Assembly (NCBI RefSeq): GCF_902806685.2
Contig: NC_048556.1
Coordinates: forward strand, 1,240,001 to 1,304,000
From: Maniola hyperantus
Lineage: Eukaryota; Arthropoda; Insecta; Lepidoptera; Nymphalidae
Direction of reading: 5' to 3'
DNA length: 64,000 nucleotides
This document shows positions 31,101 through 42,800 of the stretch, piece by piece (within the stretch, counting starts at the first letter, position 1; each line of letters starts with the position of its first letter). The position numbers and the translations under genes were made by a program. The notes under the pieces are model-generated. The model worked only from the letters and a program-made list of their open reading frames with translations. It was not told the DNA's origin and did no database searches.

Positions 31101-33131
31101 AAATGCGAAAGTGTGTCTGTCTGTCTGTCTGTCTGTCTGCTAGCTTTTCACGGCTCAACCGATCAACCGTTTTTGATGAAATTTGGTACAGAGATAGCTT
31201 GCATCCCGGGAAAGGACATAGGAAGTTGAAAAGTTCCCACAGGATTTTTAAAAACCTAAATCCACGCGGACGAAGTCGCGGGCATCATCTAGTACCTATA
31301 TAAAAATGAATAGGAGAAAAATTAATTAGTGTGTTTATGAATTAAATTTGATATTTAGTCAGTCAATCTTCATACAAAAATATAACTAAGAGGTGTGTTG
31401 TTTTGTATTATAATATCAAGTATTTTCAATACTTACTGAAAGTAATAAAATAAAACAAGGTTATTTGATTAAAAGACTTAACGATTTTCATTGATGGAAG
31501 CGCAGTAGGTTTCGTATATCTATATCCTTTATTTGATATTATAAAATCGACTTCTAAAAAAATGCTCAGAGCATATCATGCTTGATTTGGTTGGCATCCA
31601 ATTAACTCTACCCGTTGCATCTATCCATTGCTCTTTGATGCTTGCATCTTTGGGAAACCTAAAAATATTTTAAATGAAGGTTAGAGGAACTACTGATGTC
31701 TATTTAGTGATCAATGCAACGTCTCACTCATTAATAAATTATAATTATTGCGTTACTATTTATTTATATCCTTGTATCGATATCAATCGATAAATTCAAT
31801 ATTCTACTTGGCCACATCACTATTTGAGTAGCGAACACGGAGCGAAGTACTTTCGGAATAGAATCAATCCAAAATAAACTTTATCTTAATTGTTTAAGGT
31901 TGATTTTGACTAACCGTTCTATTAAATATTAGTAAATTGAAATAAATTAAGATTTTATAGAAAACAATGAAAATCGTACTTACCGATGATACGAAACACC
32001 TCCATTTTTAAGATTTTTTCTCCTACTATCATTTTTACACTCCAAAACGGAACAGTAACATTGCTAGGGCAATATGAATTTGTCGCGAGACTACCAACTC
32101 CACGCGATGTTAGAACGCGACTGGGATCAGTTTTACGTAACTACGCTTAATTGTGGCACGCGTGCCACGCCTACTTAGCACTTCCACTGTTTTTTCTGTT
32201 CCGTGCTTTTCATTAATAGAATAGATTTTTATTTGAGTAAACTTTTACAAAAGCTTTTGGATCTACAAAATAATTTAGGTTCAGAATGCCGTTCCTACTG
32301 GAGCAATCAGCAAGAAACTCAACGGTTGCTCTTTTCAAGTGTTCAATTTACAATAATATCATAATGGTAGGAGTTTTCTTGGGATAAAGTTGATTAGCAA
32401 AACTTAATTTTCGAGATATAGTTTTTTTTTAAAAAATGCAGAAGTTTTGCTTCAACACTTTGGTCTCAGGGTGGAATACGACGCGTACCGCAGCGAGCTG
32501 GAGGCCAGCGGTGGGAACCCGCCCGAGCTGCTGCTGGGCAACATCGAGCGGCATCGCCGACACTACGAGAGGCTGCGGGACGACTCCGCCGTCAAACTGC
32601 AACTCTTGCACGAGAACCGGGTCAGTGGAGGACGTTTCTCTTACTTACTCTTCTTTTCTTATTCTTTTACCTAAATGAACGCTGTGGCTCTTGGAACTTT
32701 TTAAATTTTGGTTTTTTGACATTTGCTAATTTTTTTGTAATATTAAAACAGCGACGCAAGTGAAAAGCACTGTTGCTTACGCATAGATCCGCTCAGACAC
32801 ACACAAAAATCGTTTGCGGACAGGCCGGTGTTCCGGTAGTAGTAATGGGTAATTAAATCAGGAATATCGAAGGTGTCGCAGTGTGCATGAGACAATAGAT
32901 CATATGAAAACGACTAGAGTTTTAATTTGTCATACATGCTTATGATACTTGCAGGTGAAAGTGATGAACAAACAGCTGCTGCTGTTCCACAACGCGGTGT
33001 CGGCGTACTTCAGCGGCAACAACGTGGCGCTCGAGGCCGCCGTGCGCCACTTCAGCGTGCCGGTGCTGCAGCACGCGCCGCATCCCGTGCCCTCCACCGC
33101 GCCGCCCCCGCCGCCGCCGCGCTCCGCGTAG
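28095..33131 (+). CDS. Arfip: Arfaptin (BAR/AH domain protein)
   Basis: Seven exons (28095-28105, 28300-28430, 28967-29131, 29501-29669, 30048-30200, 32470-32620, 32955-33131) give 318 aa. Residues about 70-100 (KNWSVSTYKCTKQLLYEKLG) match the amphipathic entry to the arfaptin domain. Residues 103-295 form the three-helix AH/BAR fold, with family landmarks TVDTELEAQIEMLRET, QKSPEL, TMEDTLLTIRQYEAAR, EYDAYR and KQLLLFHNAVSAYF. Arfaptins bind PI4P and GTP-bound Arl1, Arf and Rac1 and shape trans-Golgi membranes during secretory granule formation. The length is close to that of the family. The C-terminus ends in a proline-rich tail (six consecutive Pro) not seen in vertebrate arfaptin-2 as I recall it. 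The very short 11-nt first coding exon rests on an ATG in good context, a donor of gtaagt and a matching phase. Confidence 0.93.
28300..28430 (+). CDS. Arfip: Arfaptin exon 2, disordered N-terminus
   Basis: Acceptor tgtttcgtag, donor gtaaac, ending phase 1. It is Ser/Pro-rich (HEMLKDTPPLRESSDS) and likely unstructured. Confidence 0.85.
28967..29131 (+). CDS. Arfip: Arfaptin exon 3, amphipathic helix region
   Basis: Acceptor ctccttttcag, ending phase 1 before a weak donor, gtcgcc. Protein similarity (SSRTVDT then ELEAQ) fixes the junction at 29131 despite the poor donor. Confidence 0.88.
29260..29478 (+). repeat. Degenerate ~20-bp minisatellite in arfaptin intron 3
   Basis: About ten loose copies of a unit like cacttcatcattttgcaaag, with alternating ttgatcatttt and ttcatcatttt forms. 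Related copies reappear in the next intron at about 29870-29975. Confidence 0.75.
29501..29669 (+). CDS. Arfip: Arfaptin exon 4, BAR helix 1
   Basis: Acceptor atattttcag, donor gtgaga, phase 1 to phase 2. It encodes LEAQIEMLRETQRKY through SPELQN, the first long helix of the dimer. Confidence 0.9.
29870..29975 (+). repeat. Related minisatellite in arfaptin intron 4
   Basis: Copies of ttcatcattttgtaaagttaac-like units, matching the array in the preceding intron on the other side of exon 4. Confidence 0.65.
30048..30200 (+). CDS. Arfip: Arfaptin exon 5, BAR helix 2
   Basis: Acceptor ggttgtccctcag, donor gtaact, phase 2 on both sides. It includes TMEDTLLTIRQYEAAR, the most conserved block of the family. 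Confidence 0.92.
31087..31294 (+). mobile_element. Helitron-like (Lep1-type) repeat, well preserved
   Basis: It runs from actaatattataaatgcgaa through (gtct)n and agcttgcatcccgggaaagg to gacgaagtcgcgggcatcat, then ctagta. It lies in arfaptin intron 5 and is the cleanest copy in the window. Confidence 0.65.
32205..32350. repeat. Dispersed tail repeat (aagaaactcaacggttgctc)
   Basis: aatagatttttatttgagtaa ... gcaagaaactcaacggttgc recurs at 63195-63350, and in part at 44935-45015 and 45530-45590. Probably a SINE or LINE 3' region; type not resolved. Confidence 0.4.
32470..32620 (+). CDS. Arfip: Arfaptin exon 6, BAR helix 2-3 linker
   Basis: Acceptor tttggtctcag, donor gtcagt, phase 2 to phase 0. 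It encodes VEYDAYRSELEA, a short variable stretch, then HYERLRDDSAVKLQLLHENR. Confidence 0.9.
32955..33131 (+). CDS. Arfip: Arfaptin exon 7, helix 3 and Pro-rich tail
   Basis: Acceptor gatacttgcag; KVMNKQLLLFHNAVSAYFSG is near-identical to family members as I recall them. It ends with a proline run and TAG at 33129-33131. Confidence 0.92.
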   Translation: MKVMNKQLLLFHNAVSAYFSGNNVALEAAVRHFSVPVLQHAPHPVPSTAPPPPPPRSA

Positions 33132-35509
33132 GACTTCGCCCCACCCACCTACTAGCACGTTTGATGTATGATAAGAATATACTATGTAAACGTGCCCGGC
33201 TGCACACATTGATCTCTATGTAGTATGTTGCGCATACAATGTGGGAAAGGGTTAGCCATATTTACTCTTATGTGTCAACTGAAAAGTATGGTAAGTTTAC
33301 TGTGCTTATATGACAGGATTAGTACCTTGGCGTTTCTTTTGACATGACAGTTGACACAGAGCAAATATGGCGAGTCCTTTCTCAAATTGTATGTATAATA
33401 TCAAAGGTAATCAAAATTGGAGCTTACTGTGTTCCCCTAGTTTAGGACTTCGCCCCACCAACATACTAGCATGGGGATCCACACTTTGAACTAATGGAAC
33501 TTTCAGTAGGGGACATAATATGCAAGCGCACAAGGGTAGGCCTTGGGAAGGACATTAGATATAAAAACTTATGACATTATCGTTAAGTAAAACATAAAAT
33601 AGCAGCTGTTGTGAAGAAATATCTTGGTAGAGGAAGAGTTTGCAATACTGATTATATTTGAGCGAAATTGGATAAAGGATTGTTTAATAAATAATAACAT
33701 AGCTGCTGTCGGTTGCTGGCAACTTTTTATTAGGTATCACCACTATATATAAACTCGTAAACTTATTAGAACTATCATAAAGCTGTTAAGCAACTTATTC
33801 CCAAGCCTTCTTATCATTTAAATAATCCTTTACATTGTAATTTGGCTCAAGTATAGGTAAAAGGTGCATATTATGATGTATACATTTTAATTTCTCACTC
33901 GCCATTTAACTTTGTGTCAACTGTCATGTCAAAAGTACTATTTTGTCCTTATAATAAAGGTGAACCATACTTTTGACATGACAATTGACAAATAGAGCTA
34001 AAATGGTGAGTGAGTTCTAATTTTGTACGGACTACACTACTGCATATTATATGACTCCGCTTGAGAAAAACTGCAAAATGGAGTCATAATACGTACAATC
34101 TTGTATTATAAGTTTTACATTGTAACAGGCAAACTCAACAGACAAACTACCTTAACTAAATTAACAGGTCTATATGTAGTGCTATCCTTTTCCGCAAGCA
34201 ACATGAAACGGAAAGCAATAGATTTAGACGTGCTATTTTAGTTTAGTTTAGAGCTTGTGTACAATGGCATTAGCCACAATATATACCTAAGTATTTCGAA
34301 AATAGACTTGGTTTTAATTTTTTATTAATTAATAATTAATTAACGTTGATGCACTTTATTTATAAAACAATGTAGAAATAGGTAACATACCTACTTAGTC
34401 TATTGTGAAAATAAAAGTTTGTGCTTGAAATATATTAAAAGAAATATTCAAATTCACTATGTCATGAAACAATATAATATATTTCATACATAATATTGCA
34501 CATATTATATTTTGAATTTATTTATTTCAAATAAAAACAATATAAATAGGTATACAGATACATATTAATATTAACTTGAATATCGCAATTTAGTAGTTAG
34601 CCAAATATCCTTGGAGCTTCAATAAAATTGTCTCTTCTAGTCATTATATCAGTATATTACATAGGATGAAAATAAATACTATAGAATCATCAGAATCTGT
34701 TTTAAAATATTGTATCTCAAATTCTATTATACCTAGTAATTTGATAGAAGTATTATGTGGATTAAATAAATTGACTGATATTTAGTATTAAAATATCTTA
34801 TTTTAATACTAAATATTATATACCTGAAACGATTAGTGAGTTGTCATTCCAATATTAATTATTGATTTATTAATTAAATTTTATTTTTAACTTATTTAAT
34901 TAGTAAATTAAAAATCAATAAAATGTACTGTTAGTACTATTTCCATATATGCACATACATAGTAAACTAAATAGAAAAATCTAAAAGTATACATATATTT
35001 TTTAAATTATATAAGTAGATCATGTACCTATACACAGATCCACATTATCATGTATTTTGTATTCTGTAAGTTTCTATATTAATGCAAATGGTGTGCTTTC
35101 ATGAGATCTGTTTCAAAAGGTTTAGTAATAGTTATAATCTTTTAAATACAAGATCTAAATATGTACTAGGTTTAAGAATTGACAATATTCCTTAAAGATA
35201 GCTCGATAGGGCTTATGGGCAATTTAAATACAACGGCTAGTCAAACTGCATTTTAGTTATTTATCTTACTATGGAGTATTATTTTCTTTAATTATTGTGA
35301 ATATTGAAATCTAATTATTATAATAAGTAACTATACTTGCCATAATACTGGCACTTTTTATATTATTTAGTTTTATTAGCTTATATAGCGTAACATGCTG
35401 AAAGAACAAACAAAAACTATGATTTATAAACTAGTGCTTAAATTATATAGGTATTTGTAAGTTACATAAATGTGTGTTGTAAAATAATATTTATAAACTG
35501 TAAAATAAA
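33132..35509 (+). other. Arfaptin 3' UTR and AT-rich spacer
   Basis: No gene seen. It holds a hairpin-MITE copy (about 33890-34035), a family F MITE (about 34155-34285) and long AT-rich DNA. A phrase of the 3' UTR (ggacttcgccccacc) is repeated at 33131 and 33447. AATAAA at 35504-35509 is a candidate poly-A signal. Confidence 0.35.
33890..34035. mobile_element. Hairpin MITE (copy of 20836 family)
   Basis: ctcactcgccatttaac...tgtcaactgtcatgtcaaaag and cttttgacatgacaattgaca...taaaatggtgagtgag form inverted arms around ttataataaagg. Confidence 0.65.
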
Positions 35510-35541
35510 ATATATACATTGGAGATTTATTGTTTTATTTC
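35504..35541. terminator. Convergent poly-A signals
   Basis: AATAAA on the plus strand (35504) for arfaptin and TTTATT on the plus strand (35526; AATAAA on the minus strand) for DPH3 lie within about 30 bp. The two genes probably end head-on here. Confidence 0.4.
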
Positions 35542-35699
35542 TTCCATATAAAATTTGTTACTTACTGAGGAACTGAGATATTTTTCTTGGTGATAAAAAG
35601 TAGTCAATATTTGATTGATTAAAATTATAAAAAGGTAAACAATAGACATCAGTGATGTTATCCTCTTATTTGGGGGTGGGAAACATAGTGACTCTTTGG

Positions 35700-35885
35700 G
35701 GGTGGTTGCATCCAGGGCACCCACCTCAACTTTTCAGCTATCTGCGTTTTTAAGTAATTTAGTATTTAATGGTGATAACCCTCAACCTCTGGGTTATAAT
35801 ATAATGGTGAAGGTCTTGGCCAGCATGGTGGACTATGGCCAGAGCTTTGTGAGAGGAGACCCATGCTCAATAGTTGGCCGGTGAT
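35700..35885 (+). mobile_element. SINE (family A) 5'-truncated copy
   Basis: ccagggcacccacctcaacttttc...ggccagcatggtggactatgg...gagacccatgctcaata is the body and tail of the SINE seen complete at 36991-37315. Confidence 0.6.
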
Positions 35886-36024
35886 GATGAACCAATATAA
35901 AGACTCACTATTTACTAATACTTTATTGTATAATATCACACATGACTTGTCTTTCAATAATCACTGCAGTTCCTGGCAGATTGGAAAAGAACAGATCATT
36001 CAACATAATCTTGTTGAAGCTCTG

Positions 36025-36075
36025 TGATGCAACTGTAGCTCAATTCATAGAGCGTTGAGCTTTTAATGCTAAACA
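36025..36075 (+). other. tRNA-Lys-like 5' half at the DPH3 stop codon
   Basis: gtagctcaattcatagagcg and ttgagcttttaatgct resemble the D arm and the TTT anticodon arm of tRNA-Lys on the plus strand. The T arm is absent. It overlaps the antisense TAG of DPH3. It could be a SINE-head remnant or chance. Confidence 0.35.
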
Positions 36076-38147
36076 CTTAAAACTGCTTCCTTCTCTTTTG
36101 AATCTGTTTGTTTTTCTTCCACTTCTGCTTTGAATTTCTCCTGCAAATAATAAATAATCAAAATTAAAAGGCATAAAACTTATTCTTTATCATTAAAATT
36201 TACTCAAAAACAGATAAACAGAGTTAATATTATTATCAGCAGGCAATGAATCAAGCAAAGTAGGTACCTATTTATATTAAGGGTGGGCTAATAGACTAGT
36301 CCATCTTTAATATATTATACAACATAAGACCATGAAGATTCAACATATTGAGAGAATCCAGAAAAAATTCACTCGGTTCCTCAAATACAAATTTAAACTC
36401 AAATCTAATACAAGCTACGAAGGCATTTGTGCCCAGTTGCACCTATTACCACTGACCACTCGGAGATATATAAGTGATATTTCCTATCTAATAAATATTG
36501 CAAATAACTCAGTTGACTGTGCGCCGCTTGTTGAGAAGTTACACTTTAAAGTCCCTAGCAATACTCATCCTCGCTTCTTTTCAATGTTTCACACACCGCA
36601 TACGCATACCAATTTTCGTAGAAACTCGTTTATGCTTAGATCTGCCTCATCGTTTAATAAAATTTGTAAAAATGACAAAAATTTGGACCTATTCTGCATC
36701 ACTGGTACCACTATTCAGAAAGCTCTGGCCAATGAATTCTTTAACGCTCATACCTTAGTTGAATAATTCGTTGGCCAGATCTCGTTTCTCGTTTTTTTTT
36801 TACTTTTTTCATTTTATTACTTTTCCCTGAATTTTCTCTCCCCCAGTCGAGTTTTTTTGTTATTCTTATGTGTATTCTATCTGTGAAAACTTGTCATTAG
36901 CTTTAATCTTCTTCTGTTTTTACCTATTAATTTTGTCATATTAGCTGTAAGTTTTCCTGTTAAATAAAATAAAATAAAATAAAATAAGATGAAGCTGTGG
37001 TAGCCTAGTGGTTAGGATGTCCGCCTTCCAATCGGAGGTCGGGGGTTCCATCCCGGGCACGCACCTCTAACTTTTCGGAGTTATGTGCGTTTTTAATTAA
37101 TTAAAATATCACTTGCATTAACGGTGAAGGAAAACATCGTGAGGAAACCTGAATGCCTGAGAGTTCTCCATAATGTTCTCAAAGGTGTGTGAAGTCTGCC
37201 AATCCGCACTTAGCCAGCGTGGTAGACTATGGCCAAAAACCCTTCTCACTCTGAGAGGAGACCTGTGCTCTGTAGTGAGCCAGTGATGGATTGATCATGA
37301 TGATGATGATGACAACATAAGACAAAGGAGTCGCAGGGAGCCGCTGTATTGCAGTGGCGCAAGACATGGAGTGTTGTGTTTTTGTGGAAGTCACTACAAG
37401 ATACCTATAAAATCCTATTAGATTATTTATCCTAAAAGATTATTTATTTATTAAATCTATTTTTACTCTCAGAGTTCATAACTTCAATCAATCAATCAGC
37501 CTATTTGCGTCCACTGCTAGGCATAGGCCTTCCCAAGAGCACGCCACCACACACAATACTCCGCCTTCCTCATCCACCCACTTCCCGCTACCTTCTTAAG
37601 GTCATAACTTAATCTACCAAAATTGCGTGAGAGCGAGTACATTGATATGACACGGAATCGTCATGTGACCTCTCATCTCAACGCAAAGCAAACCAGTAAC
37701 TAAACTTGCAAAATCCCAAAGAAATTGTCTATAAAGGCACACCCAGTCTAAGCTTCTATGAGTGTAAGCTTCATAGGTGTCTCTCCTATGAGGGAAGAAG
37801 CTATTGCCCAGTATTGGACCTAATGAATGACTTAAAATTCCCACATTGAAATTTTGTAAACATATAAAATAAATGTTACTTACAGCATCATATATAACTT
37901 TAACAACCAGGGAGCAACTGGGACATGTAGCCACTTCTTCACCTGCCATTAGTTCTTCCTGTAAACAGTAATTCCTTAAAGTTCCTCGTTCATATTTTCT
38001 CTATACCTAAATTAATAACAATGTAACCAAGTTCCTAACCTTACTTATCTGAAACATGTCTCCACACGGGCACGGGTAGTAATACATTTCCTCTTCTGCG
38101 TCATAATCGAAATCTTCGATTTCAATTTCGTCGTGGAATATCGTCAT
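36069..38147 (-). CDS. DPH3: Diphthamide biosynthesis protein 3 (CSL zinc finger)
   Basis: Three exons on the minus strand (38147-38040, 37958-37884, 36140-36069), all phase 0, encode 84 aa ending in TAG. The protein starts MTIFHDEIEIEDFDYD and holds the CSL/DPH zinc site: C26, C28 (PCPCGD) and C48, C51 (CPSC), followed by SLVVKVIYD. DPH3 donates electrons to the Dph1-Dph2 [4Fe-4S] enzyme in the first step of diphthamide formation on eEF2, and also serves Elongator as Kti11. The donor after exon 1 is a weak GTTAGG. A better GTAAGG five bases upstream would break the frame, so protein similarity decides. The last 23 residues are acidic/basic and variable, as usual for the family. Confidence 0.93.
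36300..36988 (+). mobile_element. LINE 3' end inside DPH3 intron 2
   Basis: An open frame at 36332-36766 encodes 144 residues (HIERIQKKFTRFLKYKF..., LTTRRYISDI, FFSMFHTPHTHTNF) typical of the region C-terminal to the reverse transcriptase of Jockey/CR1-like elements. A 3' UTR and a (taaaa)n tail at 36961-36988 follow. The catalytic domain is missing, so it is 5'-truncated and inactive. Confidence 0.7.
36991..37315 (+). mobile_element. tRNA-derived SINE (family A), full copy
   Basis: tRNA-like head with A box (tagcctagtggttagg) and B box (gggttccatccc), body gaaggaaaacatcgtgagg, and a (gat)n tail. It sits directly behind the LINE's (taaaa)n tail. Other copies: 7885, 23298, 26756, 35700, 40880, 56160. 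Confidence 0.8.
37320..37620. mobile_element. RTE-type LINE remnants
   Basis: 37322-37380 (ggagtcgcagggagccgctg...gcgcaagaca) is a fragment of the RTE coding end. 37495-37610 (gcgtccactgctaggcatagg) is a reverse fragment of a different LINE tail. Confidence 0.4.
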
Positions 38148-38606
38148 TTTTACACTTATTTTCTAATTAAATAATAAATAACATGACAAGTACCCTAATA
38201 TAATCCTACTCTATCAAATAAACATGAGATTTGAGAATGAGCGGAATTTGGAAATGGCAATGAAGCGGAATGAATTGTTTGTGGTTTATACAAAAACCGG
38301 AGTGTGTATGAGTATGAATAACTTAATACCATAACAGTTAAGTTCGTCGCAATTTTTTATATATAGCAACAGTTTATTGTCAAACTCAAATTTTTACATC
38401 AACTTGACAGAGATAACGTCAAATGTACGTCAAAGTCAAACAGTAAACACGTCATTGATCATTCTTTCATTTCATTTTACGAGCATTTACCATTACGAGG
38501 AAGAATGATCGCGGTGGTCTTGTTAGAGTTGTAGTTTTTATAATAAGTGGTGTAGTGAGTGAATTAGTGCATATAATATTCTCACCAGTAGAATAATAAC
38601 ACAATC
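38148..38606. promoter_or_regulatory. Shared divergent promoter of DPH3 and EHD
   Basis: Only 459 bp separate the two start codons, with no repeat of the families seen elsewhere. A TATA-like tttttatatatag lies at about 38355. Two short direct words, acgtcaaatg and acgtcaaag, are near 38417-38432. Promoter function is inferred from the layout. Confidence 0.5.
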
Positions 38607-39831
38607 ATGTTCAGCTGGCTAAAGAAGGAAGGTGAAAAAACGGAGAGTATCGAAAATGTCGTGGAAGGGCTCAAAAGAATTTACAGAACGAAGCTCCTGC
38701 CGCTGGAGTCGCACTATCAGTTCCACGACTTCCACTCCCCACAGCTAGAAGAGCCCGACTTCGACGCGAAACCTATGATCCTGCTCGTGGGGCAGTACTC
38801 GACCGGCAAGACGACCTTCATCAAATACCTGCTCGAGAGAGATTTTCCGGGTATACGAATCGGGCCGGAGCCGACCACGGATCGGTTTATCGCGGTCATG
38901 TTCGACGAGAAGGAGGGCATGATCCCCGGCAACGCCCTCGTCGTCGACCCGAAGAAACAGTTTCGGCCGCTCAGCAAATTCGGAAACGCTTTTCTAAACA
39001 GATTCCAGTGTTCGACCGTGAACTCGCCGGTGCTGCGCGGCATCTCCATCGTGGACACGCCCGGCATCCTGTCGGGGGAGAAGCAGCGCGTGGACCGCGG
39101 CTACGACTTCACCGGCGTGCTGGAGTGGTTCGCGGAGCGCGTCGATCGGATCATTCTGCTGTTCGACGCCCACAAACTCGATATTTCCGATGAGTTCCGG
39201 AGAAGTATCGAAGCTTTGAGGGGTCACGACGACAAGATACGCATAGTGCTGAACAAGGCTGACATGATAGACCACCAGCAGCTGATGCGCGTGTACGGCG
39301 CGCTCATGTGGTCGCTGGGGAAGGTGCTGCAGACGCCCGAGGTGGCGCGCGTCTACATCGGCTCGTTCTGGGACCAGCCCTTGCGGTACGACGTAAACAG
39401 ACGGCTGTTCGAGGACGAGGAGCAGGACCTGTTCAGAGACATGCAGTCGTTACCTAGAAATGCAGCGCTACGTAAATTAAACGACTTAATAAAGAGGGCA
39501 CGGCTGGCCAAAGTCCACGCGTACATAGTCAGTGAACTTAGGAAAGAGATGCCCTCCATGTTCGGCAAGGACGGTAAAAAGAAAGATTTGATAAAGAATT
39601 TAGGTCAAGTTTACGACAGGATTCAAAGGGAACAGCAGATTTCCCCCGGTGACTTCCCGGACATCAAGAAGATGCAGGAGACCCTCGCCAATCACGACTT
39701 CACCAAGTTCCACCCGCTGAAGCCCAAGCTGCTGGAGGTGGTGGACCACATGCTGGCCACTGACATCGCGCACCTCATGGACTTGATCCCGCAGGAGGAC
39801 GTCAACATCGTCGCCGAGCCGCTCATCAAGG
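38607..39831 (+). CDS. Past1: EHD first coding exon (G domain)
   Basis: The ATG is in context caatcATGt, about 120 bp downstream of the likely 5' UTR start. This single large exon carries the whole nucleotide-binding domain and most of the helical domain. High third-position GC. Confidence 0.95.
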
Positions 39832-42800
39832 GTGAGTGCTGCTACTTTACCTACATCGGTTTATTGTTATGGCTGTACTCACAATATATTCAGTCCACGT
39901 AATCCTGACTAGTTTCAAACACATTTTTACAATAGTTGAAGTGCTAAAATAGAAATAGTGTGAGTTCATTCATGCTAAGTTATAGATGATAATCCAGAAA
40001 ATCTATGCTATTTATATATCACATAAAAATTATGTGAATCCGAGTTGTAAATGGTTATCTCAGACTTAAACAGACTCACCAATTAAACCATTTTATAAGG
40101 TATGTAAGTAATTTAATTTTGACTGATTAGACTCTAGGCTTCTATTAGACTTACAGCCACACTCAGAGTCACTTAATCATTACTTAAGGCTTCCTTATCC
40201 ATACTAATTCATGCCTTAAGTAACGATTAAGCGACTCTGAGTGCGGCCGATTGAGTAATTGCCAAAAAATGTCATAACAACCAGTTATAATAATAAATGC
40301 CTGTATTTACTTAGCACTGCAAGTTGAGTCAGTTACATAAAGTCCCCACAGACATGCACAAATGAAGTCAGGAAACAGAACTGGATAACATTTCAACTTG
40401 CATTGCTTATATAAATGTGTAAATTATCACATTCTGCCGCAAGGCTGTACTTGTTATATCATTTATCATCTAAGGCACATTTACACTATCATAAGTATCT
40501 TATATCTCATATATCTGAGTATAATTTTCCAATTTATGATGAACTAGATGATGCCCATAATATCATCTGTATGAATTTGGTCATCTTAAAAATTCAAAAG
40601 GAACTTTTTCATTTCCCAGGATAAAAGTAGCCCCTGGGATACAAGCTATCCCTACATCCATCAAAATTGGTTTAGCATATGAGCCATTCAAAAACACACT
40701 TTCGGATTTCACTACCTGAAAATGAGTTTGCTTGTTGGTTTGTCCTTAGATTGGTTTGATGTGATTTTTTTGCCTGGGTATAGTTAAAGACACAGAGAGT
40801 GACATTTGACTACTTTTTATCCCGGAAAACCGAAAAGTCTCCATTTTTAAATAACTAAAACCATGCATACAAAAAGCGGAGCTTTTCGGGAGGTCGAGGG
40901 TTCGATTCCGGGCATGCACCACTAACTTTTCGGAGTTATGTGCGTTTTAAAACAATTAAATATCATTTGCTGTAACGGTGAAGGAAAACATCGTGAAGAA
41001 ACCTGCATGCCTGAGAGTTCTCCATGTTCTCAAAGTTGGGTGAAGTCTGCCAATTCTCACTGGGCCAGCGTGGCAGGCTAAACCCTTCTCACTCTAAGAG
41101 GAGACCCATGCTCAGTAGGGGGCCGGTAATGGGTTGATCATGATGATGGTGATGCATACAAACACTTTTAGATTTACTAATATGATTAAGGATATTGCCT
41201 CCAAAATTCATAGTCATCAACTTTAGACTCTTCTGATTATTACAATCCTACCTAATCTAGCTATCAGCTGCATTTTACCAGCATACTCTGCTAAAATACA
41301 ATTTGTAACAAGAGCATCATAAACTCCACCATTCAAGTAGATATAATTGTACTGTAGATATGCAATATCTATATCATAAGAAACATTCAGCCTTATCACA
41401 AGATATTGACCTGAATAAGCATTGTTATCAGTAGATAGTGATAACGGTGTGAGCTCATCTGTTGCTACCTACCTAGTACACATCATTGAGTACTAGCAGT
41501 CTTTACAGCTTTTAACTAAAGCCATTTTAGCTATAGCAAGGCCATGTTTGTAACTTTACACTTTAAAAAGCTATTTTTAACGACCTCCCTGGTGCAGTGG
41601 TAAGCGCTGTGGTCTTATTAGTGGGAGGTCCCGGGTTCGATTCCTGGCAGGGATTTGGAATTTTATAATTATTGATCTGGTCTGGTGGAAGGCTTAATAA
41701 AAACTGCCATACCCCTTCCAGGTTAGCCTTCTTCCATTTTAGACTGTATCATCACTTACCACCAAGTGAGATTTCAGTCAAGGGCCAACTCGTATCTGAA
41801 AAAAAAAAGTTTCCAGTATGAATTGTCCACAGTGAAACTGATACAGGGATTAAGTCCATTTAGACCAGTGTTTAACTGCCGATGACGAACTTTTCTTTTA
41901 TATCACAAATCACCAATTATTGATAACTATTGGTAGGTGTCTTTGCTATCTAAACTCGTACTGACTCAGGTCGTGCATTTGAAACGTCGATAACACTTCT
42001 GCTGACATAGATTGTCTTTTAATTTCCATTTTCATTATTACGAATGTGAGACGTGACTCAATAAGCTGATGCACACGTCATTAAAAAATAAAATAGCTAA
42101 GGAATGACGTATACTCAGAGTATATTATTGTATGGCTGTATGTACACACATATTATGCTATTGCGAAAAATAATTGTTGACCTTTATACACATTACTTTG
42201 CTATAATCAGAACGAAAGCATGTTTTGGACACATATTTGATTACTTTCAGTACAACATACTTAAGTATACCTACCTAAATAATTACTTAGAAATAGGACG
42301 GTAATTGTAAAAATAACCGCCAAGTGCGAGTCAGACTCGCGCACCGAGTGTTCCGTATTAAAGTCGTATTTTTTCGACATTTAGCATGATAAATCAAAAT
42401 TTACTATGCATAAAAATAAACAAAAATCTGTTTTAGAATGTACAAGCAAAGCCCTTTCATATGATTTTCCACTTGGTATAGTTATATCTAACTTTGAAAA
42501 TTGAAAATACACTAATAAGTATTTGTTCATGAACACATTTTTTTTCTGTGATGTAACCACAAATTCACTGTTTTCGGATGTATTCCTTTACTTATGCTAT
42601 AAGACCTACCTGCCCGCCAAATTTCATGATTCTAGGTCAACGGGAAGTACCCTAATAGGTTCTCTTGACAGACACAACGGACAGACAGACAGACAACAAA
42701 GTGATCCTATAAGGGTTCCTTTTATTCTTTTGTGATACAGAACCCTAAAAAATCGTGACGCCATTGCTGAAAACAGTTTCAACAGTTCCTACTTAGCGCA

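Noticed and set aside
36332..36766. 144-aa ORF as a separate gene inside DPH3
   Set aside because: It is the C-terminal piece of a LINE with its own 3' tail; the catalytic part is missing.
36991..37065. tRNA gene
   Set aside because: It is the head of a SINE with several copies in the window.
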